Below are positions 35,615 to 45,547 of a DNA stretch of 64,000 nt, piece after piece (position 1 is the stretch's first letter; each line of letters begins with the position of its first letter). The position numbers and the translations under genes were made by a program. The notes below the pieces were generated by a model. That model worked only from the letters and a program-made list of their open reading frames with translations. It made no database searches and was not told the origin of the DNA. This stretch comes from Dehalococcoidia bacterium. Lineage in GTDB: Bacteria > Chloroflexota > Dehalococcoidia > UBA3495. The stretch covers positions 62,001 through 126,000 of the forward strand of contig JASMCQ010000088.1 of assembly GCA_030753265.1 (NCBI GenBank). The letters run 5' to 3'.

Positions 35615-37270
35615 CTACTTGCTGACCCATCTACCGTAGATGGGGTACTGACTGCAAACGAACTCGATGTAAGCGGGCTGGCCGGAATCGTTGGCCGCCG
35701 TCGCCCGCTTGAGGGCTGGGACCACCTCGGACGGCTCCGTGACCCGCTCGGCGTGGTAGCCCAACGCCCCGATAACCTTCGACATATCGACCTCGTCGTA
35801 GCCCAGCACGGTGTGGGTGAACGGGTCGTGGCCTTCGCCCCAGAATCCGGGGCCGTAGCCCGAAAAGCCGCCGTTACTGACGTGGACGATGGTGATGCCC
35901 AGCTTTCGGCGCAGCGGCACCTCCAAATTGCCCATCATATATCCCAGGCCGGCCTCTCCGGTCACCGCCACACAGTGCTTCTGCGGAAACGAAATCTTTG
36001 CCGCGATAACCGCCGCCAAGCCAAACCCCAGTGAAGAGACGTTGCCCCATCCGAGGAATCCCCGAGGCGCCAACGTCTCGTACACCGTGCTGAGCTGATC
36101 CCTGGTGTTGCCAGACTCATGGGTGACGAACGACTGGTGGGGATCGAGCACCTCCATCAGCCCGGCATAGACCCGGTACGGGTTCGTGGGCTTGTCGGTG
36201 GAGGCCATGGCCTCCCGGTATTGGGCCAGCGCCTGATCGCGGGCCGACTTGATCTCCGCCGCCATGTTTCCGGGAGGCCTGCCTTGGCCTGAGGTCTTGT
36301 CCGACAACTCCTTCGCCAACGCTTGCAGGGTGAACCGGGCGTCGCCGATCAATGACACGGCCGTGGGGTAGGCCTTATTCACGTGCAACTCATCCACGGT
36401 GGCGTGGATGATGGTCTTGTTGACCGCGTTGGGAATTCCGTGGCTGAACCGGCCCGGCGAAAGACTGGACCCCACCGCCAGCACCAGGTCGCTTTTATTC
36501 AGATAGTGATCGACCTGGTCACCCCGGACTCCAACGAACAACGGGTGGTCCTCGGGAATGGCTCCCTTGGCTTTCAGCGTGGTGACCACCGGTGCGTTGG
36601 CTAGCTCCGCCAGCGATCTAAGTTCGGCGGAAGCGCCGGCGTAAATGACACCCTCACCAGCGTAGATCAGCGGGTTCAGGGCTTTCATCAGCAGTTCGAC
36701 CGCGGCGGTAACGTCGGCCGGATCCGGCGCCGACTTCGAGCCTTTAACCGGAACATAGGGGTCCGCCGCCTCGTCGTACTGGGCATTGGCGTCCGGGATG
36801 GCCAGCACCACGGGGCCCGGCCGGCCGGTCCGCAGCATGGTAAAGGCGCGGCGCATGAACGCGGGCAGCCGCTCCGGCTTATCCAGGTAGCCATACCATT
36901 TTGACACCGATTTCAAGCTGGCCGTGACGTCGAACTGGCTGTTCTCCGTGGCCCCGGCGGGCACTCCATCGGTGATACAGAGCACCGGGGAGCCGTCCTC
37001 GTAGGCCTGGGCCATCCCCGCATAAGCGACCTGCAATCCTGCGGCGTTGACCCCTCCCTGGAACGTGCAGACGCCGATCTTAGACCCGGCGTTTATCCGA
37101 GAAAAAGCATCAGCCACGGCGACGGCGTACCGGTCGTCCCTCATCATCAGCAAGGGCATACCCTCACGTCCCAGTCCGTTGTTGACCCGGCAGACCGGGA
37201 ACGTGGAGACCCATTCCACGGCCTCCTGCTTGAGAATCCGGGTGATCCCGGTGGCCACGTCGATGGTCAA
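35615..37270 (-). CDS. ThDP-dependent enzyme 2 with Asp at the usual catalytic-Glu position
   Basis: A 551-aa protein with PYR, central and PP domains, starting at TTG 37270 after GGAGG. The PYR-domain region that normally holds the ThDP-activating Glu reads MRDDRYAVAVADAFSRI, so residue 46 is Asp where relatives have Glu (R-x-E-R-x-A). GPVVLAIPDANAQ, AGEGVIYAGA and the PP motif GEAGLGYMMGNLEVPLRRKL ... VSNGGFSGYG are otherwise typical of the acetolactate synthase / benzoylformate decarboxylase superfamily. Substrate unknown. It is transcribed toward the enoyl-CoA hydratase gene 90 bp downstream and may share its transcript. Confidence 0.82.
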   Translation of the reverse strand: MTIDVATGITRILKQEAVEWVSTFPVCRVNNGLGREGMPLLMMRDDRYAVAVADAFSRINAGSKIGVCTFQGGVNAAGLQVAYAGMAQAYEDGSPVLCITDGVPAGATENSQFDVTASLKSVSKWYGYLDKPERLPAFMRRAFTMLRTGRPGPVVLAIPDANAQYDEAADPYVPVKGSKSAPDPADVTAAVELLMKALNPLIYAGEGVIYAGASAELRSLAELANAPVVTTLKAKGAIPEDHPLFVGVRGDQVDHYLNKSDLVLAVGSSLSPGRFSHGIPNAVNKTIIHATVDELHVNKAYPTAVSLIGDARFTLQALAKELSDKTSGQGRPPGNMAAEIKSARDQALAQYREAMASTDKPTNPYRVYAGLMEVLDPHQSFVTHESGNTRDQLSTVYETLAPRGFLGWGNVSSLGFGLAAVIAAKISFPQKHCVAVTGEAGLGYMMGNLEVPLRRKLGITIVHVSNGGFSGYGPGFWGEGHDPFTHTVLGYDEVDMSKVIGALGYHAERVTEPSEVVPALKRATAANDSGQPAYIEFVCSQYPIYGRWVSK

Positions 37271-37797
37271 AATTTGTCCTCCAATTTCTCTTGGTCCCGC
37301 GTAAAGCGCAGGCAGGAACGTCGATCAGACTCGACCGTGTCGAACCGTCTTCATCGGGCTAAATGTTCACCTGGCGAATCGGGCCGCCAGGCCGTCACAT
37401 CGCGTATATGTTACTACGAATTCGGCCGAATGGGCGGTGGACCGCCTGTTTTGTCGAATGGCGGCGTCAATGGGCCGGCTCCCGGCGCGCCAGGGTGCCT
37501 TGCCCAATGCTCCCGGACTCCAATAGAATACGCTCAGCTTTGGGGAAAGCCCCGGAGAGGGGGCTTGCCGCAAAAGCACTCCGGACGGTACCACACCGAG
37601 TGAAGCGAGGGGTCTGGCTGGTGGGTCCGGGCTGGGATCGAAGAACCCCGCACCTGCTCTGAGAATAGGCCCTCACCCCCAGCCCCTCTCCCGATGGGAG
37701 AGGGGGGCATCAGTGTTTTCGTCTGCCGGGGGCGTGCCACCGGGGCATGACAACCCGGAATGACAGTGTTGAGTTATTGCCCCGAAAAGGAGTAGAG
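37271..37797. other. Divergent intergenic region with hairpin repeat
   Basis: About 530 bases between ThDP enzyme 2 (minus) and the galactonate dehydratase-like gene (plus). It contains the GC hairpin at 37683-37705. Short frames are shadows. Confidence 0.45.
37683..37705. repeat. Perfect 10-bp inverted repeat
   Basis: CCCCTCTCCC (37683-37692) and GGGAGAGGGG (37696-37705) with a 3-nt loop GAT, flanked by CCCTCACCCCCAG. This looks like a short dispersed repeat. No T-run follows. Confidence 0.6.
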
Positions 37798-38937
37798 ATG
37801 AAGATCATCGCCGTGGACGCAATCCCCATCGACAGATATCTGTTCGTCGAGGTGCGCACCGATGAAGGAATCACGGGCCTCGGTGAATCGGGAGCCTGGG
37901 GATTCCTGGAAGCGTCGGCCGGCGCCATCAAGGCGTTGGCCCGGTACCTGGTGGGTCAAGACCCCCTCCGTATAGAACACCACTGGCAGTACATGGTTCG
38001 CTTCAGCCACTTTCGAGGCGCCGCGATCATGGGGGCGATAAGCGCCATCGATATCGCGCTGTGGGACATCGCGGGCAAGCACTTCGGGGTGCCGGCCTAC
38101 CAACTCCTCGGCGGGAAGACCCGGGACAAGGCACGAGTATACTACCACGTCCGCGGCGACACCAAGGAGAAGCTCATCCAGGGCGTCCGGGACGCCAGAG
38201 CCCAGGGTTTCACGGCGGTCGGTCACCTGACCCCTTTCCTGGACGACTCCAGGAAGGTCCCGTTCTTCAAGACCCACGTCGACAAGATCAAGGACGCCAT
38301 CAGGACGGTGGCCGCCTACCGGGAAGCGGCCGGCGACGAGGTGGACCTGTGCATCGAGATTCACCGCCGTCTCAGCCCCGCGGAAGCCATCGTGCTGGCC
38401 CGAGGCATCGAGGAGTATCACCCCTTCTTCTACGAGGACCCCATCCTGCCCGACAACTTCGATGCCATGGAGCTGGTGGCCAACCACATTGCGATTCCCA
38501 TCGCCACGGGGGAACGGTTCCACTCAATCCACGAGTTCGCGATGCTGCTTAAACGGGGAGCGGTCCAGTACGTGCGCCCTGACGTGTGCATGGCCGGAGG
38601 CCTGAGCCACGGCAAGAAGATAGCCGCCATCGCCGAGGCCCATTACGTGGGCGTGGTGCCCCACAATCCCCTGAGCCCGGTCAGTACCGCCGCGTGCCTT
38701 CAGCTCGCGGCGTGCATACCGAACTTCGCCCTTCAAGAGTATCCCACCGGCGAGCACGAGCCTCCCAAGAGTGAGATCGTCAAGACCACAATCAAGCTAG
38801 AGAACGGGTACCTCATCATCCCAACGGAGCCGGGCATCGGAATCGAGCTGGCCGAGGGAGCCCAGGAGAAGTACCCGCCCAGGCCGCGAGAGGTCCTATC
38901 GCGCCTCAACATCGATGGCTCCGTCGTCGATCAATAG
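37798..38937 (+). CDS. Enolase-superfamily enzyme 2, galactonate dehydratase-like
   Basis: A 379-aa protein. Residues LCIEIHRRLSP, HPFFYEDPI, PIATGERFHS, RPDVCMAGGLSHGKKIAAIA and GVVPHNPLSPVSTAACLQ match the D-galactonate dehydratase (DgoD) pattern of (D/E)xH on strand 3, E on strands 4 and 5, and His in VxPH on strand 7. It carries Glu where DgoD has Asp at the first metal ligand. It should dehydrate a sugar acid to a 2-keto-3-deoxy acid; the exact substrate is unknown. The ATG at 37798 follows AAAAGGAG; the frame is open 17 codons further upstream but without a ribosome site. Confidence 0.88.
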   Translation: MKIIAVDAIPIDRYLFVEVRTDEGITGLGESGAWGFLEASAGAIKALARYLVGQDPLRIEHHWQYMVRFSHFRGAAIMGAISAIDIALWDIAGKHFGVPAYQLLGGKTRDKARVYYHVRGDTKEKLIQGVRDARAQGFTAVGHLTPFLDDSRKVPFFKTHVDKIKDAIRTVAAYREAAGDEVDLCIEIHRRLSPAEAIVLARGIEEYHPFFYEDPILPDNFDAMELVANHIAIPIATGERFHSIHEFAMLLKRGAVQYVRPDVCMAGGLSHGKKIAAIAEAHYVGVVPHNPLSPVSTAACLQLAACIPNFALQEYPTGEHEPPKSEIVKTTIKLENGYLIIPTEPGIGIELAEGAQEKYPPRPREVLSRLNIDGSVVDQ

Positions 38938-39446
38938 GCGGGAGCGCCGACGGTCCGGGGCGGCCTTGCCGGTGTACTGTCTTGTGGATAGCTTTACATT
39001 GGCAAGATTAGGCGACATCCCCTCTCCCGCAACCGTCTTTCCGGCGAAGGCCGGAACCCAGAGGTGCGGGGACTGGATCCCGGCTTTCACCGGGATGACG
39101 GAGCGGATACCGAGCTTGGTACGAGACACCAGCCTAGGCGGTCTCCCGCGTCACCCAGACGACCGTCTTTCCGGCGAAGGCCGGAACCCAGAGGTGCGGG
39201 GACTGGATCCCGGCCTTCGCCGGGATGACGGATCGGGTACCGAACTGGGTACGAGACACCAGCCTAGGCGGTCTCCCGCGTCACCCAGACGACCGTCTTT
39301 CCGGCGAAGGCCGGAATCCAGTGAAGCGCCGGCTGAGCCCCGGCCTTCGCCGGGATGACGGAGCGGGTAGCAACCCATTTACGAGAGACCAGTACTCAAT
39401 CAAGCTGGTTCTTGAGAAGTATCGGCCAGAATGATAGCTATCATCA
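38938..39446. other. Intergenic region occupied by a tandem repeat array
   Basis: About 510 bases, mostly the 130-bp tandem array described separately. No coding region: frames over the repeats are artefacts of the palindromes. Confidence 0.7.
39033..39395. repeat. Tandem array of a 130-bp unit carrying a palindrome (about 2.8 copies)
   Basis: Palindromic cores start at 39033, 39163 and 39293, exactly 130 bp apart, each 69 bp long and ending at 39101, 39231 and 39361. Each core has the CCGGCGAAGGCCGG arm and a matching right arm ending ATGACGG. Between them the spacer GTACGAGACACCAGCCTAGG, then CGGTCTCCCGCG and onward, is nearly identical, and a degenerate third spacer runs to about 39395. 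The core is the same family as the repeat at 12222-12290. Confidence 0.9.
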
Positions 39447-40772
39447 TTGAGTGGACTGAGTTACGGACTCGGGCACAGGCGATATGGTGCGGTCAATGCC
39501 GGCTATAAGGTGATTGGGGCATCGGGGTTCGTCGCTTTCCGGTATCGGGAATACCGGCTTTTCTGGCTGGCTGCCGCCCTGTCCAACATCGGCATGTGGG
39601 CGCTCACCTACGGCCGCCTGTGGCTGATGCACGAACTCACCGATTCTCCGCTGATGGTGGGCCTCGTAGCCACCTCCAGCCTCGGACCCGTGCTACTGTT
39701 CTCGATATGGGGCGGAGTCGTGGCGGATCAGGTCAATCGCCTGAAGCTGGTCCGGGTGACCAGGGCGATGTTTGCCGCATTATCGTTGCTGACCGGAATC
39801 CTTATCGCGAGCGACGTCATCCAGCCCTGGCACGTGTTTACGATCTCGGTGGCGACCGGTATCCTGCTGTCTTTCGACATTCCATCCCGGTCCGCCATGC
39901 TGCCGACACTGGTCCCTCAACACCACCTGGCCAGCGGCATCGCGCTGTACTCAATCGTGTTTGGCGGAGCGGCCATCGTCGGACCGGCCATCCTGGCGCC
40001 GCTGGTCGACCTGTGGGGCCTCGAAGGTGTGTTCTTCCTGATCGGCGCCGCCTATGCCCTGACCGTCGTGGCGCTGGCGTTCATGAACCCCCACGGCCAC
40101 CGGCCGGAGAAGCGTCCCGCGACGGTGCTGCAGGGCCTGACAGAAGGGTGCGGATATCTGCGCCGCAATCCAATCATCACCGGGGTCATCGCCCTTGGCG
40201 TGATAGCCGGCATCTTCGGCAACTCCTTCGAAGCGCTCCTACCCGTGTATTCGGACAAGATTCTTTCCGGAGATATCGACACCTACAGCCGGCTACTACT
40301 CTCCGCGGGTATAGGCGGGCTTGCCGCCACGATGATCGTCGCGGTCCTTGGCGTTCAGGTGCATCCGGCAAGGTTCCTGGTCGTCGCCGGGTTCGGCTCC
40401 GGCCTGGGATTGCTGGTGCTCTCGCGGCTCGCCTGGTTCCCGGGCGCCGCGGTCAGCATCGGCCTGATCGGCGCGTTCCAGGTGGTCTTCAACATCATGG
40501 GCATCACCGTGATACAGATCCTCACGGCGGACGAATTCCGGGGCCGGGTCATGAGCATCCACCAGTTCACCTGGGGCGCCACTGCCCTCGGCGGGCTGTT
40601 GATGGGGGGAATGGGGGAAACGGTGGGAGTGCCCGCCGCCCTCGGTCTCGGCGGCCTGGTGGTTGCCGCCGCGACGGTGGTGGTGGCGTTGACTACCCTT
40701 CGACAACTCCTGGCCCGTAGCAGCGAGCCCCCTGCCGAATCCATTCCTTCGGGGCGCCCGGATAGAGCGTAG
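39447..40772 (+). CDS. MFS transporter, EntS/MFS_3 (efflux) type
   Basis: Up to 441 aa with 12 membrane segments. FRYREYRLFWLAAALSNIGM, WALTYGRLWLMHELTDSPLM, GGVVADQVNRLKLVRVTRAM, and IPSRSAMLPTLVPQHHLASG are diagnostic of the MFS_3/enterobactin-exporter-like group, usually drug or siderophore efflux. The start is uncertain: TTG 39447 has no clear ribosome site, and a GTG at 39510 just before the first conserved segment is possible. It stands alone between the repeat array and the amide-synthetase cluster. Confidence 0.8.
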   Translation: MSGLSYGLGHRRYGAVNAGYKVIGASGFVAFRYREYRLFWLAAALSNIGMWALTYGRLWLMHELTDSPLMVGLVATSSLGPVLLFSIWGGVVADQVNRLKLVRVTRAMFAALSLLTGILIASDVIQPWHVFTISVATGILLSFDIPSRSAMLPTLVPQHHLASGIALYSIVFGGAAIVGPAILAPLVDLWGLEGVFFLIGAAYALTVVALAFMNPHGHRPEKRPATVLQGLTEGCGYLRRNPIITGVIALGVIAGIFGNSFEALLPVYSDKILSGDIDTYSRLLLSAGIGGLAATMIVAVLGVQVHPARFLVVAGFGSGLGLLVLSRLAWFPGAAVSIGLIGAFQVVFNIMGITVIQILTADEFRGRVMSIHQFTWGATALGGLLMGGMGETVGVPAALGLGGLVVAAATVVVALTTLRQLLARSSEPPAESIPSGRPDRA

Positions 40773-40952
40773 AGCGTCAGCGACAATAAGACCGGCAGGG
40801 GGCCCGGAGGATATTGAAACCCTCTCCCAGACGGCAAACCCCACTGGAATCCTTCCAATATCTCCAAAATGGACGATTGTTGCGCCGCCGGTCTACAATG
40901 CGTTACCCTCTGAGGACGAGCCGCCGCCATCTGAACAGGAGACCAATCTCCG

Positions 40953-42662
40953 GTGAGTGCTTGGATCGGCTACCTGGGTCCGGCGAATGCAGGAGAACTG
41001 CGGGGGGTTCTGGGCGCCGGCGCCCAAAGTGATGCCGGCGACAATGGCACGAGCCATGATACCCGGTGTTACTCGCGGGAAGGCTTCGGGCTCGGGATTA
41101 CCGGCGGCGCCGGTGAACCCGCCGAGCTTGCCACGGGTCCCCCCGGAACTGTCACCGCACGAGTAGGTTCTGACGCTGAAGCCGGATGCTCGGCTTCATT
41201 CAACTTCAAATTCGACGGCAACAGCGACCCCAACGGCACGACGATTACCCTCGCGTGCGACCCCTTTGGATTTCACGAGGTATTCATCGCGCGCGTGGGC
41301 TCTGTTCTCTGGTTCGCCTCCGACCTGCGGCTGATGCAAAGGCATCCGGATATCCCGAAAGTGCTGAGCCCCCAAGCGATACACGGTTACCTTTGCTTTT
41401 CCTACGTACCGACCCCGCTCGCGATTGTCGATGGTATCGAAAAGCTCCCCTCCGGAAGCCGAAGGAGATTTTGCGCCTCCGGTGAGGGGAGATCAGATGG
41501 CTCGGCTAACTGGCATGAGCATCAGCATCAGAACATCGATCAGGAAGAGGCCGTCATTACCTTGCGCGGTCTGCTCCGAGACTCGGTTGCCCGCCGATTG
41601 GGCGATGAGCGGGAAGTCGGAGTGTTTCTATCCGGTGGATTGGACAGCAGCCTCATCGCTGCGTTACTGGTTGACCTCGGTGTGAAGGTCCACCTTTATA
41701 CACTCGACTTCGGACCTCCTTTTGATGTGGAACTGCCTGTGGCCAAACAGGTGGCGACGCATTTGGGACGGGAATTGAACATCGTGCCGGCGCACCCCGC
41801 TCAAATAGAGGCAGCGTTGGCCCCGACGGCGGCTGCCCTGTCCCAGCCTTTTGGCGACGGTGTCACCGTCCCGATATTCTTGCTCGGACAGGAAGCCGCC
41901 GGGCGAGCGGGCACGATATTCAATGGCGAAGGAGGAGATCAGCTTCTTGGTGGCTGGACCAGCAAGCCCATGATTGCCGCGGAACTCTACGGGGGAACTG
42001 GCTAAGACCGGGAGCAAGCTTATCTTAACACCTACCATCGCTTCTTTGGCCTCACAGACCAAATGTACACCGAGCAGGCGCACCGCATGGCCGGGCCGGC
42101 CGACCCGGGCCATTGGGTAAGGGACGCGCTGAACGCTGAGGGATTCTCAACCCTGCTACACCGTTTGCGGGCGGTCAATTTGTGGCTGAAGGGGGCACAG
42201 AACATCCTTCCCCGCGCCACACTGTTGGCTGATGCCCACGGCCTTCGGGTGCACTCGCCATTTTTCGACCGGGCTCTCACCGAGTGGACTTTCGGCCTGC
42301 CATCGGGATTGCTGCTCCAGGGTGCGTGCGAGAAGTATCTGCTCAAGAAGGCCGCCGAACCGTACCTTCCTCCGGAGGTGGTCTGGCGGGAAAAGCGCGG
42401 CATGGGCGTGCCCACGACCCAGTGGTGCCTTGGGCCATTGAAGCGAGAGTTAAAGCGCAGGCTGTCGCCCAGTCGCCTAAAGCGGGACGGATGGTTCAAT
42501 CCGGCGACCATCAAAGAGCTGCGCCGGGGGAACGATGAGCCGGGGCAATACCGGTACCGGCGCGTGGGCGAGAAGCTAAGGGCGCTCTTGATGCTGCACA
42601 CCTGGCTAGATACGCGGGAGAAGCCAGTCTCCTGGCCGTCCTCCGGCTCGAATGGAGGTTAA
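40953..42662 (+). pseudogene. Asparagine synthase-like amide synthetase 1, interrupted by in-frame TAA
   Basis: The GTG at 40953 follows AGGAGA. The N-terminal domain starts MSAWIGYLGP: the Cys that must follow Met in class II glutaminases is absent, so it cannot use glutamine. The ATP-pyrophosphatase P-loop SGGLDSS is at residues 227-233, and NGEGGDQLLGG follows. Codon 351 is TAA (42003-42005). The same frame then continues without another stop through HGLRVHSPFFDRALTEWTFG and EVVWREKRGMGVPTTQWCLG to 42662, exactly where the AsnB C-terminal domain should be. So this is a nonsense mutation or base error in a roughly 569-codon gene. The next gene starts 3 nt after the stop at 42662. It resembles synthetase 2 (43774), with which it shares the cluster. 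Confidence 0.82.
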
Positions 42663-42664
42663 TC

Positions 42665-43770
42665 ATGAAGTGCGTACACTGCGGCCACGTCACGAAATAC
42701 CCGGCACGTAGTGCTAACGGCGGGCAATGCGAAAAGTGTAAACACAGATTCGGCTTTGAGCCCAAGACCGACCAGTACAAGATAGGAGACCCGTTTTTTG
42801 ATCGTGCCATCCAGAACGTCTCTTCAGAGAACACCGTGTTTTTCACCCCACGTCAGTTGTGGTACGAGGTTGAGCGCCGCTTGCGGCGCCGGCGATTGAA
42901 CGACGCCGGTGGAGTGTTTTACGGAATGGCGGTCGTTGCGGCTATTACAAGCGGGTTCATTGCCTTGGGGTCGTCGAGCGTTATCCCCTTCCTCGTTGGC
43001 CTTGGGGCGGCGGCCCTGCTGGTAGGTGCCGGGGTAGCTGTCAGCAGCATTTCGAAGCGCCGCACACCCCGTCCAGAGATGACGTATCCGACTTTTCGCG
43101 ATTCCTACCAACGAACCTGGGAGCGCGCGCACGGCGTGATAGAGAAAATGGTGCCCCCCCCAACGGTGAACAGGCACTTCAGGCTCACGAGATTGATCCC
43201 GATACCACCTCTTGCAGTTTCGATAGAGCCTTGGCAACGGATAACGCCGAGATTGCCGCGATGCTGGTGGCCAACAACTTCCACTTTGAGAACAACTGTG
43301 CCGTCCTCAGCGTGGACGGCTATCCCTTCGGGATCAAAGATACGGTAATGACCATGCTTCGCCGGAACCCTGACCTCCAGGTGTTTGCTCTACACGATGC
43401 CTCGGCAGAAGGCTCCGCGCTTCCGCTGACGCTACGAAGTGAAGAGTGGTTTCCGGATACCAACGTGAAGGTCCTAGACCTGGGACTGAGCCCACGGCAC
43501 GCCAAGGCCATGAGACTCTTCACAATTAGTGGTACGGAGCAATATCCTCCACCCGAGGTGCGGGAAGTGCTGACGGAGGTCGAATTGGCCTGGCTTCAGA
43601 AGGGATTGGTCGCGGAGGTTGCGGTGTTGCGACCGGCCCGCCTCATTCGGGCCATATACCAAGGTTTCGGCCGAGGGGCGGAGTTGGATACTTCCCAGGG
43701 CGGGCAAGAGTACGCGATGAGCGGCGGGTACTACCCAATATATTTCGGCGACGACGACAGCTTCGGATAG
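42665..43770 (+). pseudogene. Zinc-ribbon membrane protein, frameshifted at a C8 tract
   Basis: The ATG at 42665 follows GGAGG and lies 3 nt after the previous gene. The N-terminus is a zinc ribbon, MKCVHCGHVTKYPARSANGG then QCEKCKHRF. Two hydrophobic segments follow (GMAVVAAITSGFIALGSSSV; IPFLVGLGAAALLVGAGVAV). After IEKMVPP the protein continues in another frame as NGEQALQAHEIDPDTTSCSF and ...LVANNFHFENNCAVLSVDGY to 43770. The frames meet at eight C residues (43154-43161); nine would restore one protein of about 368 aa. The C-terminal domain (LRRNPDLQVFALHDASAEG; VLDLGLSPRHAKAM) is not one I recognise. Its position between two amide synthetases suggests a partner or sensor. Confidence 0.78.
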
Positions 43771-43773
43771 GCC

Positions 43774-45453
43774 ATGAGTGGTTTTGTCGGAATACTCGGG
43801 GGAAGCGAGTCCGCTCACGAGCTGGCTTCGTTCGGCGCCGAGCCAACCTGGCACGACGGGACAGTGGCGTTCGCCAGTGCACCCTATTGGACCGACTCGA
43901 CCGGGACCGTCGTGGCGAGCGGTGAGGTCATTCTGGATAATGCTGAGGAATTGCGCCGGAAACTGGAATCGCCCGGTTCTGAAGATGGCCAATTGCTCGC
44001 CGAGTTGTACCTACGCTACGGGGAGAATACCGGCCGTCACGCCTTGGGAATGTTCTCCGTCGCCATCTGTGATTCTCGAGCGAATCAACTGGTCTTGTTG
44101 CGCGACGGCGTCGGGGCCCGGACCATGTACTACGCCACCGATGGCCGTCGTTGGTGGTTTGGGTCCCGGTTGCGGGCGGTGCGCGCATTGGCCAGGGTGC
44201 CGAAGGACATTTCTCTAACGGCGCTCCGGAATTACCTGACTTTCGCCTTCGTGCCCGGTAGTGAAACCATGTGGCAGAGCATCTCCGAGCTGAGACCCGG
44301 CGTGGCGCTTCGGATACCATCGGGAGAGTTGCGGCCCTATTGGGAGCCGGAGGAAAGGGTACCGTATCCTCTCGATTCCATCGACGGCCACGCCCTGAGG
44401 CTGAGGCCTCTATTGGAGGAAAGCGTCCGGGTACGGCTGCCCAACTCGGGGCCGGTCGGCATCTACCTCTCCGGCGGGCTGGACAGCAGCCTGGTCACCG
44501 CTTTGGCGGCGCGTGACGCTCCCGGGCCAATACACACCTACGCCATCAATTTCGGCTCCAAGTATCCGAATGAACTCCCGTTTTCCCAGATGGTGGCAGA
44601 GCACTGTGGTACACATCATCACGTTCTGACGGTGACTGAAAAGCAAATTCAAGAAGCGTTCTGGGAAACGACGGGTGAACTGGATGATCCAATCGGCGAC
44701 CCCTTGACGGTCCCGAATTGCCTCCTCGGGAAGATAGCATCGCAGGACACCCAGATTATTCTCAACGGAGAGGGTGGGGACCCCTGCTTCGGTGGGCCGA
44801 AGAACCTGCCAATGCTGCTCAACGAGTTGTATGGGCCTGAAGGAGGCCAATCGGCAGCTTACTTACGCTCGTACCAGAAGTGCTTCGACGATCTGCCGCG
44901 GCTCTTGAACGGGGATATCCGATCGGCGTTGGAACAATTGCCGCCCCAGGAAGAGATACTCGCTCCCTTCCTGACCAACCGGCAGATGCCTCAATACCTG
45001 AACCGGTTGATACACATCAATGTTCGTCTGAAGGGCGCCGACCATATCCTGACCAAAGTTAGTAACCTCACGTCGGCGAATGGGTTGATCGGACGTTCAC
45101 CCTTGTTCGACCGGCGTATTGTCGAGGCCGGCTTCCAAATTCCCCCGGTTCATAAGCTGGCAGGCACCACGGAAAAGGCGGTTCTCAAGAGGGCCGTGGC
45201 CGATCTATTGCCTGAGCCGATTTTGACCCGTCCCAAAAGCGGGATGCTGGTACCGGTGCAGGCCTGGTTCAAACACGGATTACGAAGATTCGCTCGCCAA
45301 ACGCTCCTCGATCGCAAGGCTCGCGTCCGGCCTTACATCGACCAAGGTGTGGTGAAGGAATGGCTGCAATACCGAGGCAATCTATGGCCTCGGCACGGGG
45401 TTAAGATTTGGCTGGTCCTTGCCTTGGAAGTGTGGGTAAGGATTCACGAATAA
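43774..45453 (+). CDS. Asparagine synthase-like amide synthetase 2, no glutaminase Cys
   Basis: An intact 559-aa protein. The N-terminal domain MSGFVGILGG lacks the nucleophile Cys of class II amidotransferases but keeps its fold (RYGENTGRHALGMFSVAICD; LLRDGVGARTMYYA). The synthetase domain has SGGLDSS at residues 233-239, LNGEGGDPCFGGPKN and GLIGRSPLFDRRIVEAGFQI. Such Cys-less AsnB homologues include beta-lactam synthetase and lasso-peptide cyclase (McjC), which adenylate a carboxylate and join it to an amine other than ammonia. The stop of the preceding gene is 4 nt upstream, so this is an operon. The substrate is unknown, and there is no leader peptidase or precursor peptide evident nearby. 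Confidence 0.86.
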   Translation: MSGFVGILGGSESAHELASFGAEPTWHDGTVAFASAPYWTDSTGTVVASGEVILDNAEELRRKLESPGSEDGQLLAELYLRYGENTGRHALGMFSVAICDSRANQLVLLRDGVGARTMYYATDGRRWWFGSRLRAVRALARVPKDISLTALRNYLTFAFVPGSETMWQSISELRPGVALRIPSGELRPYWEPEERVPYPLDSIDGHALRLRPLLEESVRVRLPNSGPVGIYLSGGLDSSLVTALAARDAPGPIHTYAINFGSKYPNELPFSQMVAEHCGTHHHVLTVTEKQIQEAFWETTGELDDPIGDPLTVPNCLLGKIASQDTQIILNGEGGDPCFGGPKNLPMLLNELYGPEGGQSAAYLRSYQKCFDDLPRLLNGDIRSALEQLPPQEEILAPFLTNRQMPQYLNRLIHINVRLKGADHILTKVSNLTSANGLIGRSPLFDRRIVEAGFQIPPVHKLAGTTEKAVLKRAVADLLPEPILTRPKSGMLVPVQAWFKHGLRRFARQTLLDRKARVRPYIDQGVVKEWLQYRGNLWPRHGVKIWLVLALEVWVRIHE

Positions 45454-45547
45454 GGGCCGGCACCCCAAGGCCGGTTATCGAAACTACCGGGGTATTTGAC
45501 TCAGGCCCTGTATCGAAATTAGCACCCGGATTTGCTAGGATCGATTA

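Noticed and set aside
39033..39361. Tandem repeats as a CRISPR array
   Set aside because: The period is 130 bp, spacers are near-identical rather than unique, and no cas genes are near.
40953..45453. Complete lasso-peptide cluster
   Set aside because: Cys-less AsnB homologues are present, but no leader peptidase (B protein), precursor-recognition protein or precursor peptide could be seen nearby.
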